Source of the DNA: Lacihabitans soyangensis
GTDB lineage: Bacteria > Bacteroidota > Bacteroidia > Cytophagales > Spirosomataceae
Assembly (NCBI RefSeq): GCF_024343775.1
Contig: NZ_RJUF01000193.1
Coordinates: 1 to 64,000 of the forward strand
Direction: 5' to 3'
Length of the DNA stretch: 64,000 bases
Part shown: positions 1 through 6,694 of the stretch, in pieces
How the letters are laid out: each line of letters starts with the position of its first letter
Position numbering within the stretch: position 1 is the first letter of the stretch
Position numbers and translations under genes: made by a program
Notes under the pieces: generated by a model
Told to the model about the DNA's origin: nothing
Seen by the model: only the letters and a program-made list of their open reading frames with translations
Databases searched by the model: none

Positions 1-1
1 T

Positions 2-226
2 ATGCCGAAAACACCTGAGCAAAGAATAATGGAGCTTGAGGCTAAGGTTAAGCTTTTAGAAAAACAAAGAGCTTATTATGAACATTTAGCCAATGTTTCA
101 GATAAAAAAGCAATCATCTTTGATATGATGATAAATTTAGCTGAAAAAGAATATCAAATTGATATCCGAAAAAACTCCTCACCCGAACAATCGATCAATT
201 TAGACAAGAAGAAAACCAAACCTTGA
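2..226 (+). CDS. IS3-family transposase OrfA, C-terminal part
   Basis: This is the C-terminal coiled-coil part of an IS3 OrfA, the protein that in this family carries an N-terminal helix-turn-helix binding the IS ends. Visible here are a leucine-zipper-like stretch (about residues 9-30, with ELEAKVKLLEKQ) and the following helix. The N-terminal helix-turn-helix is missing, because the gene almost certainly starts before the window; the ATG at position 2 is probably internal. Its stop (TGA 224-226) overlaps the TTG that opens orfB. The run GAAGAAAACC shortly before the stop is A-rich and could support the -1 frameshift that makes the OrfAB fusion in this family; this is inference. Confidence 0.8.
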   Translation: MPKTPEQRIMELEAKVKLLEKQRAYYEHLANVSDKKAIIFDMMINLAEKEYQIDIRKNSSPEQSINLDKKKTKP

Positions 227-1095
227 GTTTTGCCTGTCATTTGTTCGGGATTGATAGACAGGTGTATTACAGGAGTATAAAAAGAAAGGAGGTCAAGATT
301 TTTAAAGCCGAAGTAGTTGTGGATATGATATTAGAAGTTAGAAAAACGATGCCAATGATTGGTGGCAAAAAGTTATACTATATCTTAAATAAAGAGCTAC
401 AAAGTCTTGATATTGGCAGAGATAAATTCTTTGCGATAATGAAAGCAAATCATCTTTTTATTCAGCCAAGACGCCGTTATCATGTAACTACAAACTCTAA
501 ACATCGGTTTAAAAAGCATGATAATCTAATCCTAAATATTGATATAAAAAGACCAAATCAGGTTTGGGTTTCGGATATCACTTACATTGGAAGAAGAGAG
601 AAACCAAGGTATCTAAGCTTAGTGACCGATGCCTATTCGAAAAGAATAATGGGGTTTAATGTTGCTGATAATTTAAATGCTGAAAGTAGCGTAAAAGCTC
701 TAAAAATGGCATTGAGAGAAAGAAAATCGAAGGGATTGCCATTAATACACCATTCCGATAGAGGTCTGCAATATTGTTCAAATATATATCAAGAGATATT
801 ATCAAAACACAAAGTTTTATGCAGTATGACACAAAACTCAGACCCATATGAAAATGCAGTAGCGGAAAGAATAAATGGTATTTTAAAACAAGAATTTAAA
901 ATTGACCAGTACGATTTAGAGCTAGAAGAAATAGGAAAATTGGTCAAAGAGTCTGTTCATACATATAACCATAAAAGACCTCATATTTCTAATTACTTAC
1001 TAACACCTCATGAAATGCATCAACAGTCCGAAATAAAAATGAAAACATATAAATCAAAAAAAAACAGTAGTAACATTGATGCTACTACTGTCTAA
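223..1095 (+). CDS. IS3-family transposase OrfB (DDE integrase core)
   Basis: This is the catalytic half of an IS3-family transposase, which cuts and joins the ends of the element. It has an HTH_21-like N-terminal segment (about 35-95) followed by an rve-type integrase core. The catalytic triad is visible: D118 (in WVSDITYI), D179 (in HHSDRGLQY) and E215 (in NAVAERINGILK). The 35-residue gap between the second D and the E is the DD(35)E spacing of this family. The C-terminal YNHKRPH motif is also present. It opens at TTG inside the end of orfA in the -1 frame, so it is probably made mainly as an OrfAB frameshift product. The frame is intact, so the element may be active. Confidence 0.93.
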   Translation: MSFACHLFGIDRQVYYRSIKRKEVKIFKAEVVVDMILEVRKTMPMIGGKKLYYILNKELQSLDIGRDKFFAIMKANHLFIQPRRRYHVTTNSKHRFKKHDNLILNIDIKRPNQVWVSDITYIGRREKPRYLSLVTDAYSKRIMGFNVADNLNAESSVKALKMALRERKSKGLPLIHHSDRGLQYCSNIYQEILSKHKVLCSMTQNSDPYENAVAERINGILKQEFKIDQYDLELEEIGKLVKESVHTYNHKRPHISNYLLTPHEMHQQSEIKMKTYKSKKNSSNIDATTV

Positions 1096-1130
1096 AGATT
1101 GTATTTTTAACTTTTAAAAAACCTGTATCA

Positions 1131-1340
1131 TTATTTCAGGACGTTACAAAGGTAATTGATTTGATAAATGAAGGTTACGAACTTGGCCATGCCGATGAGA
1201 TAGTTTTTGGGCAAAATAACACCAAACAAAAAATGGGTACAACAGGCTTACTCACTAATAATGTGATAGATAGGACGCAATACTACACCCAAGCTGTGAT
1301 TTTGGCTTTGATTCCTTTTCTTAAAACAGATTTGTATTGA
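1131..1340 (+). pseudogene. 3' fragment of a YjjX/DUF84-type inosine/xanthosine triphosphatase
   Basis: From 1131 to the TGA at 1338-1340 there is an open frame of 69 codons with no start of its own. It matches the C-terminal signature of the DUF84/YjjX family, which hydrolyses non-canonical ITP/XTP. Recognisable parts are ELGHADEIVFG, NTKQKMGTTGLLT and DRTQYYTQAVILALIPF. The rest of the gene lies beyond the insertion sequence outside the window, so the gene is split and presumably inactive. Its stop overlaps the ATG of meaB by one base (TGATG), which suggests the two genes were co-translated before the insertion. Assignment rests on remembered family motifs. Confidence 0.75.
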
Positions 1341-2329
1341 TGGCTAAAAACAGACTTACTACTGAAGAGTTTAAAAATGGTATTCTGGCTGGTGAAAAGT
1401 CAGTGTTGAGCCGTGCCATAACTTTGGTAGAAAGCAAGTCTGTAGTGGATAGGAAACAAGCCAATGAGTTGGTAAACAGTATATTGCCTTTTATAGGAAA
1501 GAGTTTTAGGCTAGGTATAACCGGAGCTCCTGGAGTGGGTAAAAGCACTTTTATTGATGGCTTCGGAGATTTTTTGCTTAAAAAGGGTAAAAAGGTGGCG
1601 GTTTTGGCCATAGATCCGAGTAGCAAAATAAGTGGTGGGAGTATATTGGGAGACAAAACCCGCATGGAAAAATTGGTGGGTCAGCCTAATGTGTTTATAC
1701 GACCAAGTCCTGCTGGTTTAGAATTGGGCGGTGTGGCCCAAAGTACGTTGGAAAGTATATTGCTTTGTGAGGCAGCCAGTTATGATTTTGTAGTGGTGGA
1801 GACAGTGGGAGTGGGGCAGTCAGAAACGGCTGTTAAAGAGATGACCGACATGCTGTTGTTTTTGACCATTGCTGGTGCTGGAGACGACTTGCAGGGTATT
1901 AAGCGTGGGATTATGGAAATGATTGATTTGGTGGTAATTAATAAATCAGATCAAATTGAAAAAGAGATTTTAGGTAAGGTAAAAAGCAACTTTGCTCAAG
2001 CCTTGCATTTGTTTCCACCTCGTGCGGCCAAGCCTAATGTGGATATTTTATCTTGTTCTGCGTTAAATTCTACTGGTTTTGATGAAATATGGCAGTTTAT
2101 TTTAGATTATCAAGCAAAGTTAAGTGCCAATGGCTTCTTTGAAGAAAATAGAAAGGCCCAAAAAATCAGTTGGATGAATCGCTCTTTGATTCATTTGGTA
2201 GAAAACCACATCCAGAACAATGACAATCTAAAAGCCAATGTTCAAAAATTTGAGACGATGGTTTCAGATAACCAATTGAGCCCACTTGATGCTGCTTTCC
2301 AGATCTTTCAATTGCTTAATTTGGTCTAA
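1340..2329 (+). CDS. meaB: MeaB/ArgK-family GTPase (methylmalonyl-CoA mutase chaperone)
   Basis: G3E P-loop GTPase of the MeaB/ArgK family, which loads and protects the adenosylcobalamin cofactor of methylmalonyl-CoA mutase. Seen in the 329-residue protein are the Walker A GAPGVGKST (62-70), DPSS (92-95), the switch region ETVGVGQSE (154-162) and the base-recognition NKSD (201-204). I chose the ATG at 1340 over the TTG three bases upstream because it forms a TGATG overlap with the stop of the interrupted yjjX fragment. No mutase subunit gene is in the window, so its partner must be encoded elsewhere. With the IS inserted upstream, expression may now depend on a promoter in or next to the IS. 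Confidence 0.93.
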   Translation: MAKNRLTTEEFKNGILAGEKSVLSRAITLVESKSVVDRKQANELVNSILPFIGKSFRLGITGAPGVGKSTFIDGFGDFLLKKGKKVAVLAIDPSSKISGGSILGDKTRMEKLVGQPNVFIRPSPAGLELGGVAQSTLESILLCEAASYDFVVVETVGVGQSETAVKEMTDMLLFLTIAGAGDDLQGIKRGIMEMIDLVVINKSDQIEKEILGKVKSNFAQALHLFPPRAAKPNVDILSCSALNSTGFDEIWQFILDYQAKLSANGFFEENRKAQKISWMNRSLIHLVENHIQNNDNLKANVQKFETMVSDNQLSPLDAAFQIFQLLNLV

Positions 2330-2379
2330 ATACACTGGTTTATAGTCGTATTTTATTTCAATAGACAAACTAAAATCTG

Positions 2380-2387
2380 TATTTTTG
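2380..2387 (+). promoter_or_regulatory. Predicted Bacteroidota promoter -7 element for the RND exporter gene
   Basis: TATTTTTG fits the Bacteroidota -7 consensus TAnnTTTG and lies 26 bases before the ATG at 2414. It implies a start site near 2393 and a short leader. No clear -33 TTTG is visible at the usual spacing. Confidence 0.5.
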
Positions 2388-2413
2388 CAGAATTATTTCA
2401 ATACAAAGAATAC

Positions 2414-4789
2414 ATGTCGTTTTTAAATAAATTGTTTGCCGGTTTTTGGAAAAAAGTTGCTGCGTTGATTTTAAACCATCGTTTAAAGTTTTTGGGTTTT
2501 ATTGGCTTGGTGACTGTATTTATGGGATATCAAATTTCGCGTTTGGAACTATCCTATGAATTGCCAAAAATACTCCCTCAAAACGACGAGAGCTTCAAGA
2601 TTTACGAAGATTTTAAGAAACAATTTGGTGAGGATGGTAATGTGATGGTCATTGCTATTGAGTCTGACAAGATTTATGACTTAACTGTTTTTGGAGATTG
2701 GTATGATTTGACCCAGAAAATTAAAAGAATTGAGGGTATCAAAAACGTACTTTCTGTTGCAAGTTTGGCGGAAATTCAAAAAAATGAAGCAGCTAAGAAA
2801 TTTGAATTTAAACCATTATTGACCTCAAAACCAAAGACACAAGGAGAAGTAGATTCCTTGAAGAGTAAGATTTCAAGCCTTCCTTTTTATGAAGGATTGG
2901 TTTATCAGGGCAACGCCCATATTATGGCTGTTACGTTTGATCAAACCAAACTCAACAGCAAAGATAGAATATCACTTAGTAAATTGGTGGAGTCTGAGGC
3001 AGAGTCATTCGGTGCGAAGAACAATATCAAGATGCATTTTTCGGGTATGCCGTTCATTCGTACAAACTTTATGTCGAAAGTACGAGAAGAATTGAGCCTA
3101 TTTATGGGATTGGCCTTTTTGGTTACCACCATCATCCTTTATTTGTTTTTCAAGTCTTTACGAGTGGTTTTTTATTCCATTGCAGTCATTATTATCGCAG
3201 TTATTTGGGCGGTAGGTTTGATAGCCTTGTTTGATTATAAAATTTCTATCCTGACCGGGATGATTCCTCCATTGATTATAGTCATTGGTATTCCGAATTC
3301 CATTTTTTTAATCAATAAATACCAAGAAGAATACCTTCGCATTGGCAATAAACGAGAAGCATTATTTATTTCAATTGAAAAAATCGGTAAAACTACATTT
3401 ATCGCGAATGTTACCACATTCATTGGTTTTTTTGTTTTTTATTTCACTGGTAGTCCTTTGTTACTGGAGTTTGGTTTGGTGGCCGCCATTGCAGTTATTT
3501 CTACATGGGCTATTTCATTGATATTGATTCCTACTATTTTCAGCTATGTGGCTGATCCTAAGCCAAAGCATGTGAGACATTTGGAGAATAAGAACATTTC
3601 TAATATTCTTAAAAAGATAGATTTCTTTGTTCATAATCGCCGTACGGTTACTTATTGGATTGTGGCAATTATAGTGGGTGCTTCTGTCTATGGAGCAACA
3701 AAAATCAAGGCCATAGGTTTTGTGGTGGATGACTTACCCGAGAAAGATCCTATTTATGCCGACTTAAAATTTGTAGAGAAAAATTTCAAGGGCATTGTGC
3801 CTTTTGAGGTTATGATTGATACCAAAGAGGACAATGGAGTTTTTAATCCAGTCATTTTAAACCAAATAAAGGTACTTCAAAGGGAGTTTTCGAAATATCC
3901 AGAATTTACTAAGCCATTGTCTATTGTAGAAGGCTTGAGGTTTGTTTACCAAGGTTATAGAGGTGGAGAATCCAAATATTTTGTGCTTCCTCCTGCAATG
4001 GAATTGCAGAAAATGGCTGAATATGTAAAGGGAACTGGTAAAGGTGAAAATATGCTCTCTGCATTTTTGGATGAGAAGAAACAGAAAACAAGAGTTAGCT
4101 TTCAAAGTGCTGACGTGGGTACCGTAAGAATGCGAGAAATGTTTACGGCTCTTCAAGCCAAAGCTGATACCATCTTTAATTTTGACAAAGAAACGAACCA
4201 ATGGAAGCCGAAAGATCAACAGGTTGATGTTAAATTGACAGGCAACGGGGTGGTTTTTACAAAAGGTAACGACTATTTGTTGGGCAATTTGGGAGAAAGT
4301 ACACTTTTGGCAATTATTTTGGTTTCGATGGTAATGGCCTCGCAGTTTTTGAATTTTAGAACGGTTTTGATTTCTACAATTCCGAGTATTATTCCGCTGG
4401 TCATTACTGCCGGCATTATGGGTTATTTTGGAATACCATTGAAGCCCTCGACTACTTTGATTTTTAGTATTGCATTTGGTATAGCCAGCGACGGCACCAT
4501 ATATTTCTTGACCAAATACAAAGAGGAGATTCTGAAAGGTAAGAGTATTTCTCAAGCCATATCAGAGACCATCAAATATACAGGTATTAGTATGTTTTAC
4601 ACAGCGATAATTCTGTTTTTTGGTTTTGGAATATTCGTTGCTTCTGGTTTTAAAGGAACTGTATTCTTAGGTTTGTTGGTTTCTATTACCTTGTTGATTG
4701 GTATGATTTCAAACCTAATTTTGTTACCATGTTTTTTGATGACTCTAGATAAAAAACAAAGCCTTAAACAAATCAAGAACCTTGGATAA
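2414..4789 (+). CDS. RND-superfamily (MMPL type) inner-membrane exporter
   Basis: Large membrane protein of 791 residues with the duplicated RND layout: one TM helix (about 21-40), a long periplasmic loop, five TM helices (about 225-380), another TM helix (about 410-430), a second loop, and five more TM helices (about 635-780). The length and the absence of HAE1/HME motifs put it with the smaller MMPL/SecDF-like RND proteins, which in other bacteria move lipids, hopanoids or other hydrophobic compounds using the proton gradient. The substrate cannot be read from the sequence. It has its own promoter site. Its last codons overlap the proposed start of miaE by 8 bases. No membrane-fusion or outer-membrane partner gene is adjacent. 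Confidence 0.85.
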   Translation: MSFLNKLFAGFWKKVAALILNHRLKFLGFIGLVTVFMGYQISRLELSYELPKILPQNDESFKIYEDFKKQFGEDGNVMVIAIESDKIYDLTVFGDWYDLTQKIKRIEGIKNVLSVASLAEIQKNEAAKKFEFKPLLTSKPKTQGEVDSLKSKISSLPFYEGLVYQGNAHIMAVTFDQTKLNSKDRISLSKLVESEAESFGAKNNIKMHFSGMPFIRTNFMSKVREELSLFMGLAFLVTTIILYLFFKSLRVVFYSIAVIIIAVIWAVGLIALFDYKISILTGMIPPLIIVIGIPNSIFLINKYQEEYLRIGNKREALFISIEKIGKTTFIANVTTFIGFFVFYFTGSPLLLEFGLVAAIAVISTWAISLILIPTIFSYVADPKPKHVRHLENKNISNILKKIDFFVHNRRTVTYWIVAIIVGASVYGATKIKAIGFVVDDLPEKDPIYADLKFVEKNFKGIVPFEVMIDTKEDNGVFNPVILNQIKVLQREFSKYPEFTKPLSIVEGLRFVYQGYRGGESKYFVLPPAMELQKMAEYVKGTGKGENMLSAFLDEKKQKTRVSFQSADVGTVRMREMFTALQAKADTIFNFDKETNQWKPKDQQVDVKLTGNGVVFTKGNDYLLGNLGESTLLAIILVSMVMASQFLNFRTVLISTIPSIIPLVITAGIMGYFGIPLKPSTTLIFSIAFGIASDGTIYFLTKYKEEILKGKSISQAISETIKYTGISMFYTAIILFFGFGIFVASGFKGTVFLGLLVSITLLIGMISNLILLPCFLMTLDKKQSLKQIKNLG

Positions 4790-5384
4790 TCAACATTTAA
4801 CTACACTTGGTTTAAAGCTTCCCTCAGACCCAAGATGGGTGAATATTGCCGAGATGAACATCGCGGACATACTCATAGATCATGCATTTTGCGAGCAAAA
4901 GGCCGCAACCAAGTGCATTACTTTGATTGTAAAATATCCCGATTGTGACTTTCTGGTGGATACACTTTCGCCCGTAGTGACAGAGGAATGGGGACATTTT
5001 CAGGCAGTGTTGAAGGAAATGAAAAAGCGGGATATTCAACTGACGCACAAAAGAAAAGATGAATACGTAACACAGTTAGACAAATGTAAGCGTGGCGATG
5101 GTACGCGATACGACCAATTGATGGAAGATTGTTTGGTTTTTGCTTTGATAGAAGCTCGTAGTGCTGAAAGGTTTAAACTATTGTCTGAGCATATCTCTGA
5201 TCAAACTTTGAGCAAGTTTTACCATGAACTGATGATTGCCGAAGCACTTCATTATCGCAATTTTATCGAAATAGCGGAGCAATATAATCCCAAGGAAAAG
5301 GTGAGACGCCGTTGGGAGGAATTATTGGTTCAGGAAGCTGAAATTATGAAAAATCTAGAAGTTAGAGAAGACAGGTTTCATTAA
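4782..5384 (+). CDS. miaE: tRNA-(ms[2]io[6]A)-hydroxylase (MiaE-like)
   Basis: Ferritin-like diiron monooxygenase that hydroxylates the isopentenyl side chain of ms2i6A37 in tRNA. The iron ligands are visible in the family pattern: E39 (CEQKAA), E69 and H72 (EEWGHF), E124 (ALIEARSAER), E154 and H157 (AEALHYRNF). Its 200-residue length is usual. The start is uncertain: the frame opens at TTG 4782 inside the end of the exporter gene, and the first in-frame ATG (4854) would remove conserved residues of the N-terminus (KLPSDPRWVNIAE), so the TTG is preferred. The overlap suggests co-transcription with the exporter, although the functions are not obviously linked. Confidence 0.9.
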   Translation: MDNQHLTTLGLKLPSDPRWVNIAEMNIADILIDHAFCEQKAATKCITLIVKYPDCDFLVDTLSPVVTEEWGHFQAVLKEMKKRDIQLTHKRKDEYVTQLDKCKRGDGTRYDQLMEDCLVFALIEARSAERFKLLSEHISDQTLSKFYHELMIAEALHYRNFIEIAEQYNPKEKVRRRWEELLVQEAEIMKNLEVREDRFH

Positions 5385-5395
5385 TTTCAGCCAAA

Positions 5396-5518
5396 TTTTG
5401 TGTCCGCCAATGTTTGTGTCGGCCAAAGTTTGTGTCCTCACAAACTTTAAGCGGTTCAACTTCAGTAAAAGTTTGTGTCCGCCAAAGTTTGTGTCCGCAT
5501 AAGTTTGTGTCCACATAA
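5396..5518. repeat. Array of six 16-nt direct repeats (GTTTGTGTCCGCCAAA-like)
   Basis: The gene-free stretch between miaE and the TolB-like gene holds six copies of a 16-nt unit close to GTTTGTGTCCGCCAAA: 5396-5411, 5412-5427, 5428-5443, 5471-5486, 5487-5502 and 5503-5518. They form two head-to-tail blocks of three, separated by 27 bases. The first eight bases (GTTTGTGT) are nearly invariant; the last six vary. It is too short and has no spacers, so it is not a CRISPR array. It ends directly upstream of the predicted promoter of the next gene, so it could be a binding-site cluster or a simple minisatellite. Confidence 0.9.
5426..5447. repeat. Perfect 9-bp hairpin built from a repeat unit
   Basis: AAGTTTGTG, loop TCCT, CACAAACTT: the third repeat copy is followed by the exact reverse complement of the repeat core, making a stable stem-loop. 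No T-run follows on the + strand, so it does not look like an intrinsic terminator for miaE. Confidence 0.75.
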
Positions 5519-5522
5519 ACCT

Positions 5523-5530
5523 TACCTTTG
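5523..5530 (+). promoter_or_regulatory. Predicted -7 element for the TolB-like gene
   Basis: TACCTTTG matches TAnnTTTG and lies 44 bases before the ATG. The nearest upstream TTTG (5504-5507) is inside the last 16-nt repeat, 15 bases away, somewhat short of the usual 17-20, so the repeat may supply a weak -33 element. Confidence 0.5.
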
Positions 5531-5574
5531 AATTATTAATTTTCAAACTAATAAATATACTTAATACTTTTAAT

Positions 5575-6612
5575 ATGAATCGTTTAGTTATAGTGCTATC
5601 CTTGATTTCTCTTAATCTGGCAGCACAAGGTGTAGATGAAAAACACCTTAAAAATGTTAGGCAGTTGACTTTTGGCGGAAACAATGCAGAGGCTTATTTC
5701 AGCAGAAATGACAAATACATTAGTTTTCAGTCGGACAACAAACAGTGGGGCCTTGAATGTGATCAGATATTTTATTTGGATGTAAACAAGGACACCAAAA
5801 CCAAGAAACCTAATCTGATTAGTACAGGTTTTGGTAGAACTACTTGTAGCTTTTTTATGCCAAATGGCAAAGGTGTTATTTATGCCAGCACACACGAAGC
5901 AGGGGGCCATGCTTGTCCAATGCCTCCTGAAATGGGTAAAAAATATCTATGGGCCGTTTATGAGACTTTTGATATTTATGTTGCCGATTTGAAAGGAAAG
6001 GTGAAGAAGCAGTTGACTAATACGCCGGGTTATGATGCCGAAGCGACGGTTTCGCCTGATGGCAAAAGTATAGTATTTACCAGTACCAGAAACGGCGACT
6101 TGGACTTGTACATCATGGACATAGATGGTAAGAATGTAAGACAAGTTACACATGAGTTGGGTTATGATGGTGGTGCTTTCTTTTCGCCAGATAGCAAGAA
6201 ATTGGTTTTTAGAGCATCCAGATTTAACAGTGAGGCCGAGAGAGAGGAGTACAAGGAAAACTTGAAAAAGAATTTAGTAGCCCCAACAAACATGGAGATT
6301 TTCACTTGTAATGTGGATGGCTCAGATTTGAAACAAGTTACCAATCTCGGAAAAGCAAACTGGGCTCCATACTTCACACCAAAGGGCGACAAGATAATTT
6401 TTGCATCTAATCACCATTCGCAAAGAGGTTACGATTTTCAGCTATATATGATCAATTCAGATGGTACAAACCTTCAGAAAATAACGACCGAGAGTAATTT
6501 CAATGCATTCCCAATGTTTTCATATGATGGAAAAAAGCTGATTTTTAGTTCAAATAGAGACAACGGAGGCACAAGAGATACCAATCTTTTTATTGCTGAT
6601 TGGGTTGACTAA
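5575..6612 (+). CDS. TolB-like WD40/PD40 beta-propeller exported protein
   Basis: 345-residue exported protein. An N-terminal signal peptide (about 1-18, ending NLAAQ) is followed by PD40-type propeller repeats with the usual phrasing, such as DAEATVSPDGKSIVFTSTR, DGGAFFSPDSKKLVFRASR and NAFPMFSYDGKKLIFSSNR. Such TolB-like propellers are usually periplasmic or surface binding scaffolds; some precede peptidase domains, but no catalytic domain is present here. The gene stands alone, with a predicted promoter and the 16-nt repeat array upstream and a strong hairpin terminator downstream. Its exact partner is unknown. Confidence 0.85.
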   Translation: MNRLVIVLSLISLNLAAQGVDEKHLKNVRQLTFGGNNAEAYFSRNDKYISFQSDNKQWGLECDQIFYLDVNKDTKTKKPNLISTGFGRTTCSFFMPNGKGVIYASTHEAGGHACPMPPEMGKKYLWAVYETFDIYVADLKGKVKKQLTNTPGYDAEATVSPDGKSIVFTSTRNGDLDLYIMDIDGKNVRQVTHELGYDGGAFFSPDSKKLVFRASRFNSEAEREEYKENLKKNLVAPTNMEIFTCNVDGSDLKQVTNLGKANWAPYFTPKGDKIIFASNHHSQRGYDFQLYMINSDGTNLQKITTESNFNAFPMFSYDGKKLIFSSNRDNGGTRDTNLFIADWVD

Positions 6613-6630
6613 GATAGTTTAAAATTGTAA

Positions 6631-6668
6631 AAAAAAGCTCTTCAGGATTGTTACTGAAGAGCTTTTTT
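6631..6668. terminator. Bidirectional intrinsic terminator
   Basis: A 15-bp stem, AAAAAAGCTCTTCAG (6631-6645) with CTGAAGAGCTTTTTT (6654-6668) and an 8-base loop, lies between the convergent TolB-like (+) and sprA (-) genes. The A/T tails provide a U-run on both strands. Confidence 0.9.
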
Positions 6669-6694
6669 AGTTTTTTATGATCATAATGTTCTAT

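Larger units (their letters stand above)
1..1130 (+). mobile_element. IS3-family insertion sequence, right part (left end outside the window)
   Basis: Two overlapping reading frames of IS3 type (orfA end, then orfB with a DDE integrase core) start at the window edge. I place the right end at the CA of CCTGTATCA (1122-1130) for two reasons. IS3 elements begin TG and end CA. From 1131 the sequence reads in frame as the 3' part of an unrelated gene. A 9-bp perfect hairpin (1064-1072 with 1083-1091) sits at the end of orfB and may stop transcription out of the element. The left inverted repeat and target duplication cannot be seen here, so the exact end is inferred. Confidence 0.85.

Noticed and set aside
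3857-4555. 232-codon frame on the minus strand
   Set aside because: It is antisense inside the RND exporter gene, has unlikely composition and no family resemblance.
5396-5518. CRISPR array
   Set aside because: Units are only 16 bases, mostly directly adjacent with no unique spacers, and no cas genes are nearby.
5355-5684. 109-codon minus-strand frame crossing the 16-nt repeats
   Set aside because: It overlaps the ends of miaE and the TolB-like gene, and its peptide repeats only reflect the DNA repeats.
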